9,791 nucleotides of DNA from Ruminococcus sp. UBA7014 (GTDB lineage: Bacteria; Bacillota; Clostridia; Oscillospirales; Ruminococcaceae): contig DJXC01000065.1 of assembly GCA_002449575.1 (NCBI GenBank), forward strand, positions 1 to 9,791. Direction: 5' to 3'. Below are positions 1 through 6,465 of the stretch, in pieces. Below the pieces are notes generated by a model. That model had not been told where the DNA came from and made no database searches. It saw only the letters and a program-made list of their open reading frames with translations. Both the position numbers and the translations under genes were made by a program. The stretch's first letter is position 1. Every line of letters starts with the position of its first letter.

Positions 1-135
1 ATCTGGAAATATTTCCCGTCTGACATGAAATTGCAGGATTATCCGGAAGATTATCACGACTGGCTGACTGCCAACTGGCAGGAAGTCTTCACAGCAGTAC
101 AGAAACACTGTGTGGATTATCTTCCGTTTGATTAA
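1..135 (+). CDS. C-terminal fragment of an unrecognised phage gene
   Basis: The window opens inside a reading frame (frame 1) that runs 44 codons to a TAA at 133-135. The visible tail is rich in aromatic and acidic residues (it contains LTANWQEVFTAVQKHCVDY and ends YLPFD). I do not recognise the family from this fragment. It ends 28 nt before the DUF669 start with no terminator between, so it is probably co-transcribed with the replication genes. In related phages this slot often holds an ATP-binding or recombination protein, but nothing visible here proves that. Confidence 0.7.
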   Translation: MWKYFPSDMKLQDYPEDYHDWLTANWQEVFTAVQKHCVDYLPFD

Positions 136-148
136 TTTTTAAATTTTG

Positions 149-155
149 AAAGGAG
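149..155 (+). promoter_or_regulatory. Ribosome binding site deciding the DUF669 start
   Basis: AAAGGAG lies 8 nt before the ATG at 164. An in-frame TTG at 146 sits upstream of and against this site, so it cannot be the start that the site serves; 164 is preferred. Confidence 0.85.
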
Positions 156-163
156 CTTTTATT

Positions 164-661
164 ATGGCTAATTATTATTCTCAGAATCAGAACGCAGAAA
201 TGGGATGGGACGGCACTATCGACTATGCCGAAAGTTTCACAGTCCTGCCCGAAGGTGACTATCAGTTCCGGGTGACGAACATCACACAGGCGCGTCACGA
301 AGGCAGTGCGAAGATTCCGCCCTGCAAGAAGATTATCGCCGAATTCACGCTGATTTCACCGGACGGTCAGGAAGGCTCGGCAAAAGAAAACTTCCTGCTT
401 CACTCGAATATGGTCTGGAAACTCAGTCAGTTTTTCGTTTCCGTCGGCATGATGCAGAAAAATCAGAAGGGCTTCCAGATGAAATGGATGGAAACCATCG
501 GTAAAACCGGTATGTGCAGAGTCAGTGTAAACAAGTATACCGGCACGGACGGAAAGGAACATCAGAACAACAGAATCGAAAAATTCTATCCGGCAGATGA
601 AAAGCCGCTTTCCGAACAGCCTGCAAGCTTCAAGCCGTATCAGCCGAACTGGAAAGGATAA
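164..661 (+). CDS. DUF669 family phage replication/recombination protein
   Basis: This 165-aa protein matches the DUF669 family pattern: a GWD motif near the N-terminus, then LPEGDYQFRVTN, a RHEGSAKIPPC block, a KENFLLHS stretch and a late KFYP motif before a Pro/Lys-rich tail. The family is confined mostly to phages and sits in replication modules beside a helicase and a primase, as here. Its biochemical role is not firmly established. A single-stranded DNA-binding or annealing-accessory role is an inference from context. The start at 164 is set by AAAGGAG at 149-155. The gene ends 5 nt before the helicase start, and the helicase ribosome binding site lies within its last codons, so the two are translationally linked. 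Confidence 0.85.
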   Translation: MANYYSQNQNAEMGWDGTIDYAESFTVLPEGDYQFRVTNITQARHEGSAKIPPCKKIIAEFTLISPDGQEGSAKENFLLHSNMVWKLSQFFVSVGMMQKNQKGFQMKWMETIGKTGMCRVSVNKYTGTDGKEHQNNRIEKFYPADEKPLSEQPASFKPYQPNWKG

Positions 662-666
662 GTTTT

Positions 667-2253
667 ATGATAACTTTAAGACCGTATCAGGAATCCGCAA
701 AACATGCCGTTCTCTCCGAGTGGGAGAACGGTGTTCAGAAAACTTTGTTAGTTCTGCCGACCGGGTGCGGAAAGACGATAGTCTTCGCAAAAATCGCCGA
801 AGACTGCGTCCGCCGGAAAAAGCGCGTGCTGATTCTGGCACACAGGGGCGAACTTTTGGAACAGGCAAGCGATAAAATTCTCCATGCCTGCGGACTGGGC
901 TGTGCTGTCGAAAAGGCGGAACAGTCCTGCCTCGGAAGTTGGTTCAGGATTACCGTCGGAAGCGTCCAGACGCTTATGAGAGAGTCACGCCTTGCAAAGT
1001 TCGCACAGGATTATTTCGATGTGATTATCATTGACGAAGCGCATCACGCCGTTTCTGACAGCTATCAGAGAATTCTGCATTATTTTCAGAATGCCGAAGT
1101 TCTGGGCGTGACGGCGACTCCTGACAGGGGCGATATGCAGAACCTCGGAAAAGTATTCGATTCGCTCGCTTATGAGTATACGCTTCCGCAGGCGATTCAT
1201 GAAAAATATCTCTGCCCGATTCAGGCGGTGACGATTCCGCTGAAAATCGACTTTACAGGCGTTTCCGTTCAGGCAGGCGATTTCAAGGCGAGTGAGATTG
1301 ATTCCGCCCTTGACCCGTATCTGGAACAGATTGCAAGCGAAATGCAGAATTATTGTAAAAACCGGAAAACAGTCGTCTTTCTGCCGTTAATCAAGACTTC
1401 TCAGAAATTCAGGGATATTCTGAATCAGCACGGGTTCAGGGCTGCCGAAGTCAACGGCGAATCCGAAAACAGAGCCGAAATCTTATCTGATTTCGATGCC
1501 GGAAAGTATAACGTTCTCTGCAATTCGATGCTGCTGACAGAGGGCTGGGACTGCCCGTCTGTCGACTGCGTGATAGTACTCCGCCCGACAAAAGTCCGGA
1601 GCTTGTATTCTCAGATGGTCGGCAGAGGAACTCGGCTTTCTGCCGGAAAAGAAAATTTATTATTGCTGGATTTCCTCTGGCATACCGAACGGCATGAACT
1701 CTGCCGCCCTGCCTGCCTTATCGCCGAAAACAAGGAAGTCGCCGACAAAATGACCGAAAAGCTCGCAGAATCCGGCTGCCCTCTCAATCTCGAAGATGTC
1801 GAAAAAGAAGCCTGCGAAACTGTCGTGCAGCAGAGAGAATCCGCCCTCGCCAAAACCCTCAGCGAAATGAAAGGCAGAAAACGAAAGCTTGTTGACCCTC
1901 TCCAGTTCGAGATGAGTATTCAGTCAGAAGATTTATCCGGCTATGTCCCGGCGTTCGGATGGGAAGCCGCACCCGTCACCGAAAAACAGAAACAAGCCCT
2001 CGAAAAAGCTGGTATCTTCCCCGACGAAATCGAATGCGCCGGAAAAGCTTCCCTGATTCTGAATCGCCTTGAAAGCCGCCGTTCTGCCGGGCTTGCCACA
2101 CCGAAACAGATTCGATGTCTCGAACGCTACGACTTTCAGCATGTCGGAAACTGGACGTTTGAACAGGCTTCCGCCATGATTACCCGAATCGCCGCGCTCG
2201 GCTGGAAGGGCGTTCCGGCGGATATCAACCCCGAAACCTATCTCCCGGAGTGA
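667..2253 (+). CDS. DEAD/DEAH-box superfamily 2 helicase
   Basis: This 528-aa protein is a superfamily 2 DNA helicase that probably unwinds DNA during phage replication or recombination. It starts with the RPYQ Q-motif-like block (residues 5-8), followed by Walker A LPTGCGKT (30-37), DEAH (123-126), motif III TATP (149-152) and motif VI QMVGRGTR (316-323). The two RecA-like domains fill about residues 1-340. The remaining ~190 residues, with Cys-poor helical sequence and several Lys/Glu-rich stretches, are less conserved and are probably accessory. The start ATG follows AAAGGA at 653-658 with 8-nt spacing. The gene sits between DUF669 and the primase-helicase, a standard trio of Bacillota phages. 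All helicase motifs are intact, so it appears functional. Confidence 0.93.
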   Translation: MITLRPYQESAKHAVLSEWENGVQKTLLVLPTGCGKTIVFAKIAEDCVRRKKRVLILAHRGELLEQASDKILHACGLGCAVEKAEQSCLGSWFRITVGSVQTLMRESRLAKFAQDYFDVIIIDEAHHAVSDSYQRILHYFQNAEVLGVTATPDRGDMQNLGKVFDSLAYEYTLPQAIHEKYLCPIQAVTIPLKIDFTGVSVQAGDFKASEIDSALDPYLEQIASEMQNYCKNRKTVVFLPLIKTSQKFRDILNQHGFRAAEVNGESENRAEILSDFDAGKYNVLCNSMLLTEGWDCPSVDCVIVLRPTKVRSLYSQMVGRGTRLSAGKENLLLLDFLWHTERHELCRPACLIAENKEVADKMTEKLAESGCPLNLEDVEKEACETVVQQRESALAKTLSEMKGRKRKLVDPLQFEMSIQSEDLSGYVPAFGWEAAPVTEKQKQALEKAGIFPDEIECAGKASLILNRLESRRSAGLATPKQIRCLERYDFQHVGNWTFEQASAMITRIAALGWKGVPADINPETYLPE

Positions 2254-2259
2254 TGAATT

Positions 2260-4509
2260 TTGAATTCTAATTATGATAACACAAATCTTGAAGAATTGCT
2301 GGACTATATCAATCCGTCAACGCTGGATTATCAGGAATGGCTGAACGTCGGTCTTGCGCTGAAACGTTCCGGCTATGATGCTTCTGTCTGGGATGCGTGG
2401 TCGGCACAGGATGCCGCGCGGTATCATCCCGGCGAATGCGAAAAGAAATACCTCACGTTCGATGACTGCGACACGCCCGTCACTGCCGGAACGCTCGTCC
2501 ACATGGCAAAGGAAAACGGCTGGATGCCGAAATCTTCCGGAGTCGGAAAAGCCCTCGACTGGGATGATATCATTGATTATGATGATTATCAGATTACTTC
2601 CCCCGGACAGACCGAACAGAAGCCTGTCATGATTCCGGAACACTGGAATCCGGTGGAACAAATCACAAAATATCTGGAAGTCCTCTTTGAACCGGATGAC
2701 TTCGTCGGCTATGTCACGGAATGCTGGCAGAATGCTGACGGGAAATATCTCCCTACTGCCGGAAGCTATTCCCGGACAGCGGCACAGCTGATTCAGGAGC
2801 TGACCAAATATCAGGGCGATTTCGACAGCGTTTTCGGAACGCCGAACCCGTCCTGCGGTGCGTGGATAAGATTCAATCCGCTCGACGGGAAAGGCGCGAA
2901 GAATGAAAACGTCACGGAATTCCGGTTCGCCCTTGTCGAATCGGACAAAATCCCCGTCGAACAGCAGAACGGTATCTTACACGAATTACAGCTGCCGATT
3001 GCCGCACTGGTCTATTCCGGGAAAAAATCCCTTCATGCGATTGTGCGCGTGGATGCCGCAAACGTGAAAGAATACCGCGAACGCGTTGAATTTCTGTATC
3101 AGGTCTGCGATAAGAACGGCTTGCAGGTTGACCGCCAGAATAAGAACCCGTCCCGGCTTTCCAGAATGCCCGGCGTGATGCGCGGCGAACAAAAACAGTT
3201 TCTCCTCGAAACGAATACCGGATTTTCGTCATGGAACGAATGGAAAGATTATATCGACGGCATTTCCGACGATTTGCCGGAATTTGAGAGTATGGCTTCG
3301 GCATGGGAACATATGCCGGAGCTGTCTCCGCCGCTGATTGAAAACGTACTCCGGCAGGGTCACAAGATGTTATTAGCCGGACAGTCGAAAGCCGGAAAAA
3401 GTTTCGCGCTGATTGAACTCTGTATCGCCATCGCCGAGGGCAGAAAATGGCTCGGCTGGAACTGTGCGAAGGGTAAAGTCTTATATGTCAATCTGGAACT
3501 CGACAGGGCTTCCTGCCTGCATCGTTTCAAAGATGTGTATCAGGCGTTACAGCTTCAGCCGCAGAATCTGAATGCGATTGACATCTGGAACTTGCGCGGC
3601 GTTTCCGAACCGCTTGACAGACTCGCGCCGAAGCTTATCCGCCGCGCCAGAAAGCGGAATTATCTTGCTGTCATTGTCGACCCGATTTATAAAGTCATCA
3701 CCGGCGATGAAAATTCCGCTGACCAGATGGCGAATTTCTGCAATCAGTTTGATAAAATCTGTCATCAGCTCGGCTGTGCCGTGATTTACTGTCATCATCA
3801 CAGTAAGGGCGCACAGGGCGGCAAGCGTTCGATGGACAGGGCATCAGGTTCTGGCGTATTCGCCCGTGACCCGGACGCGCTTCTCGATATGACAGACCTG
3901 AACTTAACGCCCGAAATCATCACGCAGATGCAGAATCAGAACGCTGCGAAACTCTGCTGTGACTTTCTGAACTCGAACGCGCCGGAAGTCTGGGAAGACG
4001 TGCCGCAGGATGATACGTTCAGCCGTTCAGCCATGCTGAAACACTGTATGGATAATCTGAACAAAGACGCTTATCAGGCATTACAGGCGGCTTTAATCGA
4101 ATCTGACAGGCGCGTCACGCAGATGACCGCATGGCGCATGGAAGGCACGCTCCGAGAGTTCCCCCGTTTCCCTGTCAAGAATCTCTGGTTCAGATACCCT
4201 CTGCATGAAGAAGATAAAACCGGCATTCTGAAAGACTTGCAAGTGGATGAAAATTTGACTCCCCGTCAGTACGGCTCGAAGAAAGGACATGCGAAACAAT
4301 CTGCTCAGGCAAAAGCAGAAGCCGCAGACAAGAATGCTGAACTCCTGAATACGTTCGATTATGTGAATGTGGACGGCAATGTCTCAGTCAATGATATGGC
4401 GGAGTTTTTAGGGGTGACCAGAAAGACTGTTGAAAGACGACTGGAAAAGTGCAAAGAACTTGTTTTAGAAAACGGAAAAATCCACAGAATCAAAAATAAT
4501 GTGGAATAA
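2260..4509 (+). CDS. Primase-helicase fusion: PriCT-2, primase-like and RepA-like ATPase domains
   Basis: This 749-aa multidomain replication protein begins with a PriCT-2-like domain (about residues 8-85; WLNVGLALK, then WDAWS and RYHPGE). A primase-like domain follows (about 130-320). It has an acidic E227-S-D229 motif, a SGKKSLH block (253-259) and D291 with NPSRLSRMPG (296-305), consistent with the DxD / sxH / hD signature of archaeo-eukaryotic primases. A RecA/RepA-like ATPase comes next, with Walker A GQSKAGKS (374-381), Walker B ending at D474 and a CHHHSKG segment (511-517). A helix-turn-helix occupies about 704-745. The start is TTG at 2260, 9 nt after GGAG (2247-2250). The ATG at 2253 runs into a stop after five codons. 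It probably primes and unwinds DNA at the phage origin; the terminal helix-turn-helix suggests direct DNA recognition. Confidence 0.88.
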   Translation: MNSNYDNTNLEELLDYINPSTLDYQEWLNVGLALKRSGYDASVWDAWSAQDAARYHPGECEKKYLTFDDCDTPVTAGTLVHMAKENGWMPKSSGVGKALDWDDIIDYDDYQITSPGQTEQKPVMIPEHWNPVEQITKYLEVLFEPDDFVGYVTECWQNADGKYLPTAGSYSRTAAQLIQELTKYQGDFDSVFGTPNPSCGAWIRFNPLDGKGAKNENVTEFRFALVESDKIPVEQQNGILHELQLPIAALVYSGKKSLHAIVRVDAANVKEYRERVEFLYQVCDKNGLQVDRQNKNPSRLSRMPGVMRGEQKQFLLETNTGFSSWNEWKDYIDGISDDLPEFESMASAWEHMPELSPPLIENVLRQGHKMLLAGQSKAGKSFALIELCIAIAEGRKWLGWNCAKGKVLYVNLELDRASCLHRFKDVYQALQLQPQNLNAIDIWNLRGVSEPLDRLAPKLIRRARKRNYLAVIVDPIYKVITGDENSADQMANFCNQFDKICHQLGCAVIYCHHHSKGAQGGKRSMDRASGSGVFARDPDALLDMTDLNLTPEIITQMQNQNAAKLCCDFLNSNAPEVWEDVPQDDTFSRSAMLKHCMDNLNKDAYQALQAALIESDRRVTQMTAWRMEGTLREFPRFPVKNLWFRYPLHEEDKTGILKDLQVDENLTPRQYGSKKGHAKQSAQAKAEAADKNAELLNTFDYVNVDGNVSVNDMAEFLGVTRKTVERRLEKCKELVLENGKIHRIKNNVE

Positions 4510-4532
4510 ATTGCGACAGAAATTGCGACAGA
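4510..4532 (+). repeat. Two direct repeats of ATTGCGACAGA, 12-bp period
   Basis: ATTGCGACAGA occurs at 4510-4520 and again at 4522-4532, right after the primase stop codon. The core also appears inverted as TCGCAAT at 4558-4564. Short repeats beside a replication initiator gene resemble iterons, but only two direct copies are present. Confidence 0.6.
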
Positions 4533-4535
4533 TGG

Positions 4536-4550
4536 CTATATAATATATAG
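4536..4550. repeat. AT-rich 15-bp palindrome
   Basis: CTATATAATATATAG is a perfect 7-bp inverted repeat around a central A. It contains TATAAT (4539-4544), but no good -35 box lies at proper spacing. It could be an easily melted element or a protein site. Confidence 0.5.
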
Positions 4551-4563
4551 AAATATTTCGCAA

Positions 4564-4629
4564 TGTCAATAAGCATAACAAAAGCTGGCTTTAAAGTCAG
4601 CCAGCTTTCGTGATGCTGATTTATTGACA
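4564..4629. terminator. Extended two-part inverted repeat, probable terminator after the replication operon
   Basis: The inner stem is a perfect 10-bp repeat, AAAGCTGGCT (4581-4590) with AGCCAGCTTT (4599-4608), around an 8-nt loop. The outer arms TGTCAATAAGCAT (4564-4576) pair with ATGC (4613-4616) and TTATTGACA (4621-4629) around a 4-nt bulge. The A-tract and T-tract at the stem ends would let the inner hairpin terminate in either direction, although no long U run follows. The size of the outer arms is more than a simple terminator needs, so an origin or protein-binding role is also possible. Confidence 0.6.
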
Positions 4630-4660
4630 ATCCCCAGAATCAGAGAGGAGTAAACCAGAA

Positions 4661-5059
4661 ATGAAACTCGAATTTTTTATGCCGATGATTCCGCCGACCG
4701 TGACCGCTCAGGAACATAAGGTCAGTATCAGAAACGGAAAGCCGGTCTTCTATCAGCCACCGGAACTCAAAGAAGCCAAAGCAAAATTAAAATCACATCT
4801 GCTTCCGCACCGACCGGAATTCCAGTTTACAGAGGGCGTTCAGCTCGTCTGCAAATGGCTGTTCCCGAAAGGCATGCATCAGAACGGGGAATATCGAATC
4901 ACAAAACCCGATACCGATAATCTTCAGAAACTTCTGAAAGACTGTCTGACAGAGTGCGGATTCTGGAAGGATGATGCTCTTGTATGTTCGGAAATCTGCG
5001 AAAAGTTCTGGGCAGATGTTCCCGGAATCTATATCAGAATCGAGGTGATTGCATCGTGA
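4661..5059 (+). CDS. rusA: RusA-like Holliday junction resolvase
   Basis: This 132-aa protein cuts four-way DNA junctions formed during phage recombination and replication, so that branched DNA can be packaged. It carries the RusA signature: KPDTDN (D84 and D86 acidic pair), a helical LLKDCL segment (D94) and FWKDDALV (D104/D105). These correspond to the Mg2+-binding aspartates of the family. Length is close to E. coli RusA (about 120 aa). The start ATG is 10 nt after AGAGGAG (4644-4650). It follows the hairpin region and opens a second operon that continues by a 4-nt GTGA overlap into the Cys-rich gene. All expected acidic residues are present. Confidence 0.9.
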   Translation: MKLEFFMPMIPPTVTAQEHKVSIRNGKPVFYQPPELKEAKAKLKSHLLPHRPEFQFTEGVQLVCKWLFPKGMHQNGEYRITKPDTDNLQKLLKDCLTECGFWKDDALVCSEICEKFWADVPGIYIRIEVIAS

Positions 5060-5256
5060 ATGCTTGTAAAGAATTTTGGTGTGTCGAGATGAACTGCCCG
5101 TCCTATCACACCGGAGAACAGTGCAGTCAATGCGAAAAACACAATCGTTGTGAACATTGCATTCTGCAAAATGATGCACCCAGTCCGGAACACTGCAAAT
5201 CTATCTGTGACCAGATATGTTACGGCTTCTATGAGGAAGGAGAAGAAGAATGGTAA
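5056..5256 (+). CDS. Small Cys-rich putative zinc-binding protein
   Basis: This is a 66-aa protein with ten cysteines. They are arranged as C4-x4-C9-x4-C14, then two CxxC pairs (C23/C26 and C32/C35) separated by five residues, then C47-x3-C51-x3-C55, and the protein ends in an acidic tail (EEGEEEW). The spacing suggests one or two zinc sites; I do not recognise a named family. The start is GTG at 5056, overlapping the resolvase stop (GTGA), with GAGGTG at 5042-5047 and 8-nt spacing. A longer frame from ATG 4984 would overlap the resolvase by 76 nt and lacks a matching ribosome binding site. Its function is unknown. The absence of a signal peptide suggests a cytoplasmic adaptor or DNA/RNA-binding role, which is inference. 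Confidence 0.75.
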   Translation: MNACKEFWCVEMNCPSYHTGEQCSQCEKHNRCEHCILQNDAPSPEHCKSICDQICYGFYEEGEEEW

Positions 5257-5606
5257 ACAAAAAACTTTTACTCGAACACATTCTGAAATCCGACCTGACA
5301 GCGACTGAAAAACGCTATCTTGAAAAGCTGATTGATTCAGTCAAATGGATTTCCGTCAAGGACAGACTGCCGGACACGGACACAATGGTAATCGTTGCGA
5401 TTTATGGCAGTGATATGATAACCATTCAGGAAAGCGAAACACTTCTGGATGCCTTAAACCGTTCAAAAAAAGAATTCAACAGAATCACGATGGCATTCAT
5501 CAATGAAGGGTACTGGTGTGATACTGATGGTTATCCGCTGATGGTAACGCCGTCTTACTGGATGCCGCTCCCTGAACCGCCGGAACAGAAAGGAGAAACC
5601 TCATGA
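5250..5606 (+). CDS. DUF551 domain protein
   Basis: This 118-aa protein contains the DUF551 hallmarks: WISVKDRLPD in the middle (after a helical N-terminal segment) and a C-terminal YWMPLPEPPE block, separated by a beta-rich stretch with GYW. DUF551 proteins are common in phages and mobile elements and have no established function. The start ATG is 7 nt after AAGGAG (5237-5242) and overlaps the end of the Cys-rich gene by 7 nt. The stop overlaps the next start (ATGA at 5603). It belongs to the middle-gene cluster between recombination and late control. Confidence 0.88.
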   Translation: MVNKKLLLEHILKSDLTATEKRYLEKLIDSVKWISVKDRLPDTDTMVIVAIYGSDMITIQESETLLDALNRSKKEFNRITMAFINEGYWCDTDGYPLMVTPSYWMPLPEPPEQKGETS

Positions 5607-5821
5607 ACGCTTACATGCTCCGTCAGCAGATAGCCCAGCTGGTCGACGAATGGACCAATCAGCGCAAAATCCGGACTATCCGGGAACTGGCGAATCTCAG
5701 TAAAGTCCATGAAACCGCCGTGCATAACATGCACATCGAACACGCCGCGAGTTTAGAGAGCATCTGCAAGGTACTCGATACGCTTGGCTATGAATTGATT
5801 ATCCAGAAAAAGGAGTGGTGA
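5603..5821 (+). CDS. Small helix-turn-helix (XRE/Cro-like) protein
   Basis: This 72-aa protein resembles Cro/CI-type DNA-binding domains. It has a helix around residues 6-20 and a helix-turn-helix around 25-45 (RTIRELANLSKVHETAVHNM). The segment SLESICKVLDTLGYELII is the usual last helix and strand of the fold. There is no oligomerisation or catalytic domain. It starts at ATGA overlapping the DUF551 stop, 7 nt after AAAGGAG (5589-5595). Position just before the late-regulator candidate suggests a role in transcriptional timing, for example controlling the promoter near 6250, but its target is not visible. Confidence 0.75.
   Translation: MNAYMLRQQIAQLVDEWTNQRKIRTIRELANLSKVHETAVHNMHIEHAASLESICKVLDTLGYELIIQKKEW
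5807..5814 (+). promoter_or_regulatory. Ribosome binding site deciding a TTG start
   Basis: AAAAGGAG sits 9 nt before TTG 5824, but only 0-3 nt before the in-frame GTG codons at 5815 and 5818. The spacing favours TTG 5824 as the start of the next gene. Confidence 0.6.
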
Positions 5822-5823
5822 AC

Positions 5824-6243
5824 TTGACAGAACGGGAACAGAAGCTCATCTGGCTGTCCAGAGGGCGGAATCTGAGAACAAAGCTCATCGGACTTTATGC
5901 CGAACGGCAGGAACGCATTTCCAGAGCCGAATATGCCGGAATCTCCTACGACAGCATTTCCGGTCAGCATTCCGGAAACGGCACGGAACAGAAATTTACT
6001 GCCATCTCCGAAATTGATGACGAAATTCAGGATGCAGAACAGGAACTGACTGCCATTGAATCCGAAATCCGTGAAGCGATTGCACAGGTTCACCGTCCGC
6101 TGTATCAGACTTATCTGAGAATGCGCTTTCTCGGCTATAAAACGGAAACGCAGATTGCACAGGAAACGAAGTATTCTCTTGCGCATATTCAGAATTATGT
6201 CAGAAAAAATTCTATTGACAGTGTGAAAATCAATCCCTCTTAA
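5824..6243 (+). CDS. Candidate late-gene regulator (DUF1492/ArpU/RinA-like)
   Basis: This is a 139-aa protein. The first ~90 residues are helical and charged, with heptad-like spacing around EIDDEIQDAEQELTAIESEI, so a coiled coil is likely. The C-terminal ~50 residues (LRMRFLGYKTETQIAQETK, then YSLAHIQNYVRK) look like a sigma-70 region 4-type helix-turn-helix, as in DUF1492, ArpU and RinA phage regulators. Those families activate packaging and structural operons and lie directly upstream of them. This gene is followed at once by a strong promoter and then the portal gene, which fits. Family assignment is by pattern only. Its last codons overlap the first of three 10-bp repeats that may be its own target. 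Confidence 0.6.
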   Translation: MTEREQKLIWLSRGRNLRTKLIGLYAERQERISRAEYAGISYDSISGQHSGNGTEQKFTAISEIDDEIQDAEQELTAIESEIREAIAQVHRPLYQTYLRMRFLGYKTETQIAQETKYSLAHIQNYVRKNSIDSVKINPS

Positions 6244-6260
6244 TCCTTGATAATCCCTGT
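6231..6260 (+). repeat. Three 10-bp helically phased repeats at the late promoter
   Basis: Three consecutive 10-bp units, CAATCCCTCT, TAATCCTTGA and TAATCCCTGT, share the core AATCCYT at exactly one helical turn (6232, 6242, 6252). The first lies in the end of the regulator gene. The second and third overlap the -35 box. Such an array on one DNA face is typical of a cooperative regulator site. Confidence 0.6.
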
Positions 6261-6275
6261 AAATTATGATATACT
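6247..6275 (+). promoter_or_regulatory. Strong sigma-A-type promoter for the late/structural operon
   Basis: TTGATA (6247-6252) is separated by 17 nt from TATACT (6270-6275), with an extended -10 TG at 6267-6268. Predicted transcription starts near 6282. This is the only good promoter seen before the portal gene. Confidence 0.75.
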
Positions 6276-6295
6276 TAAACTAGCAGCAGTGCGAA

Positions 6296-6308
6296 AAAGT
6301 ATTACTTT
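6296..6308. promoter_or_regulatory. 13-bp palindrome just downstream of the promoter, candidate operator
   Basis: AAAGTATTACTTT is a perfect 6-bp inverted repeat around one base, about +14 to +27 from the predicted start. A repressor bound here would block early elongation. The small helix-turn-helix protein or the phage repressor could be the ligand; that is inference. Confidence 0.4.
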
Positions 6309-6321
6309 CCAATTCTTCATG

Positions 6322-6365
6322 AAAAGCATCGGATAAGAGTCCGGTGCTTTTGTGTTTCTGTACAT
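6322..6365 (+). terminator. Hairpin terminator/attenuator in the late leader
   Basis: AAAAGCATCGGA (6322-6333) pairs with TCCGGTGCTTTT (6340-6351) in a 12-bp stem with one G-T wobble and a 6-nt loop, followed by a T-rich tract (GTGTTTCTG). It lies only ~40 nt after the predicted start of the late transcript and before the portal, so full late expression would require read-through or antitermination. Confidence 0.7.
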
Positions 6366-6465
6366 ATGGGGGGAGAGCACCCCCGTTCCGGAAGTCCCCG
6401 CACTTCCACAAATCACTGCTCAAAATTCTGCGCTGAAAAATTCCTGCCGTCTGGAGATGATTCGT
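6366..6465. other. Untranslated GC-rich leader before the portal gene
   Basis: This stretch contains a six-G run (6368-6373) facing a five-C run (6380-6384), then a GC-rich segment to about 6400. It is open in the portal frame, but the encoded residues are Pro-rich and unlike portal N-termini. No terminase gene is present. A packaging (cos/pac) signal or an RNA structure are possibilities only. Confidence 0.35.

Noticed and set aside
146..163. TTG start giving six extra residues to the DUF669 protein
   Set aside because: The ribosome binding site at 149-155 lies within this extension, so only ATG 164 is properly placed.
2253..2270. ATG overlapping the helicase stop as the primase start
   Set aside because: It reads only five codons to a TAA and is in another frame.
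4536..4551. TATAAT within the AT palindrome as a strong promoter
   Set aside because: No reasonable -35 lies 16-18 nt upstream; TTGCGA to TATAGA at 17 nt is only a 4/6 match at each box.
4624..4652. TTGACA as a -35 box for the resolvase operon
   Set aside because: The hexamer 17 nt downstream is not a -10 box, and TTGACA is part of the outer inverted-repeat arm.
4984..5055. N-terminal extension of the Cys-rich protein from ATG 4984
   Set aside because: It lies within the resolvase gene in another frame, lacks a ribosome binding site and has no Cys pattern; GTG 5056 has GAGGTG at proper spacing.
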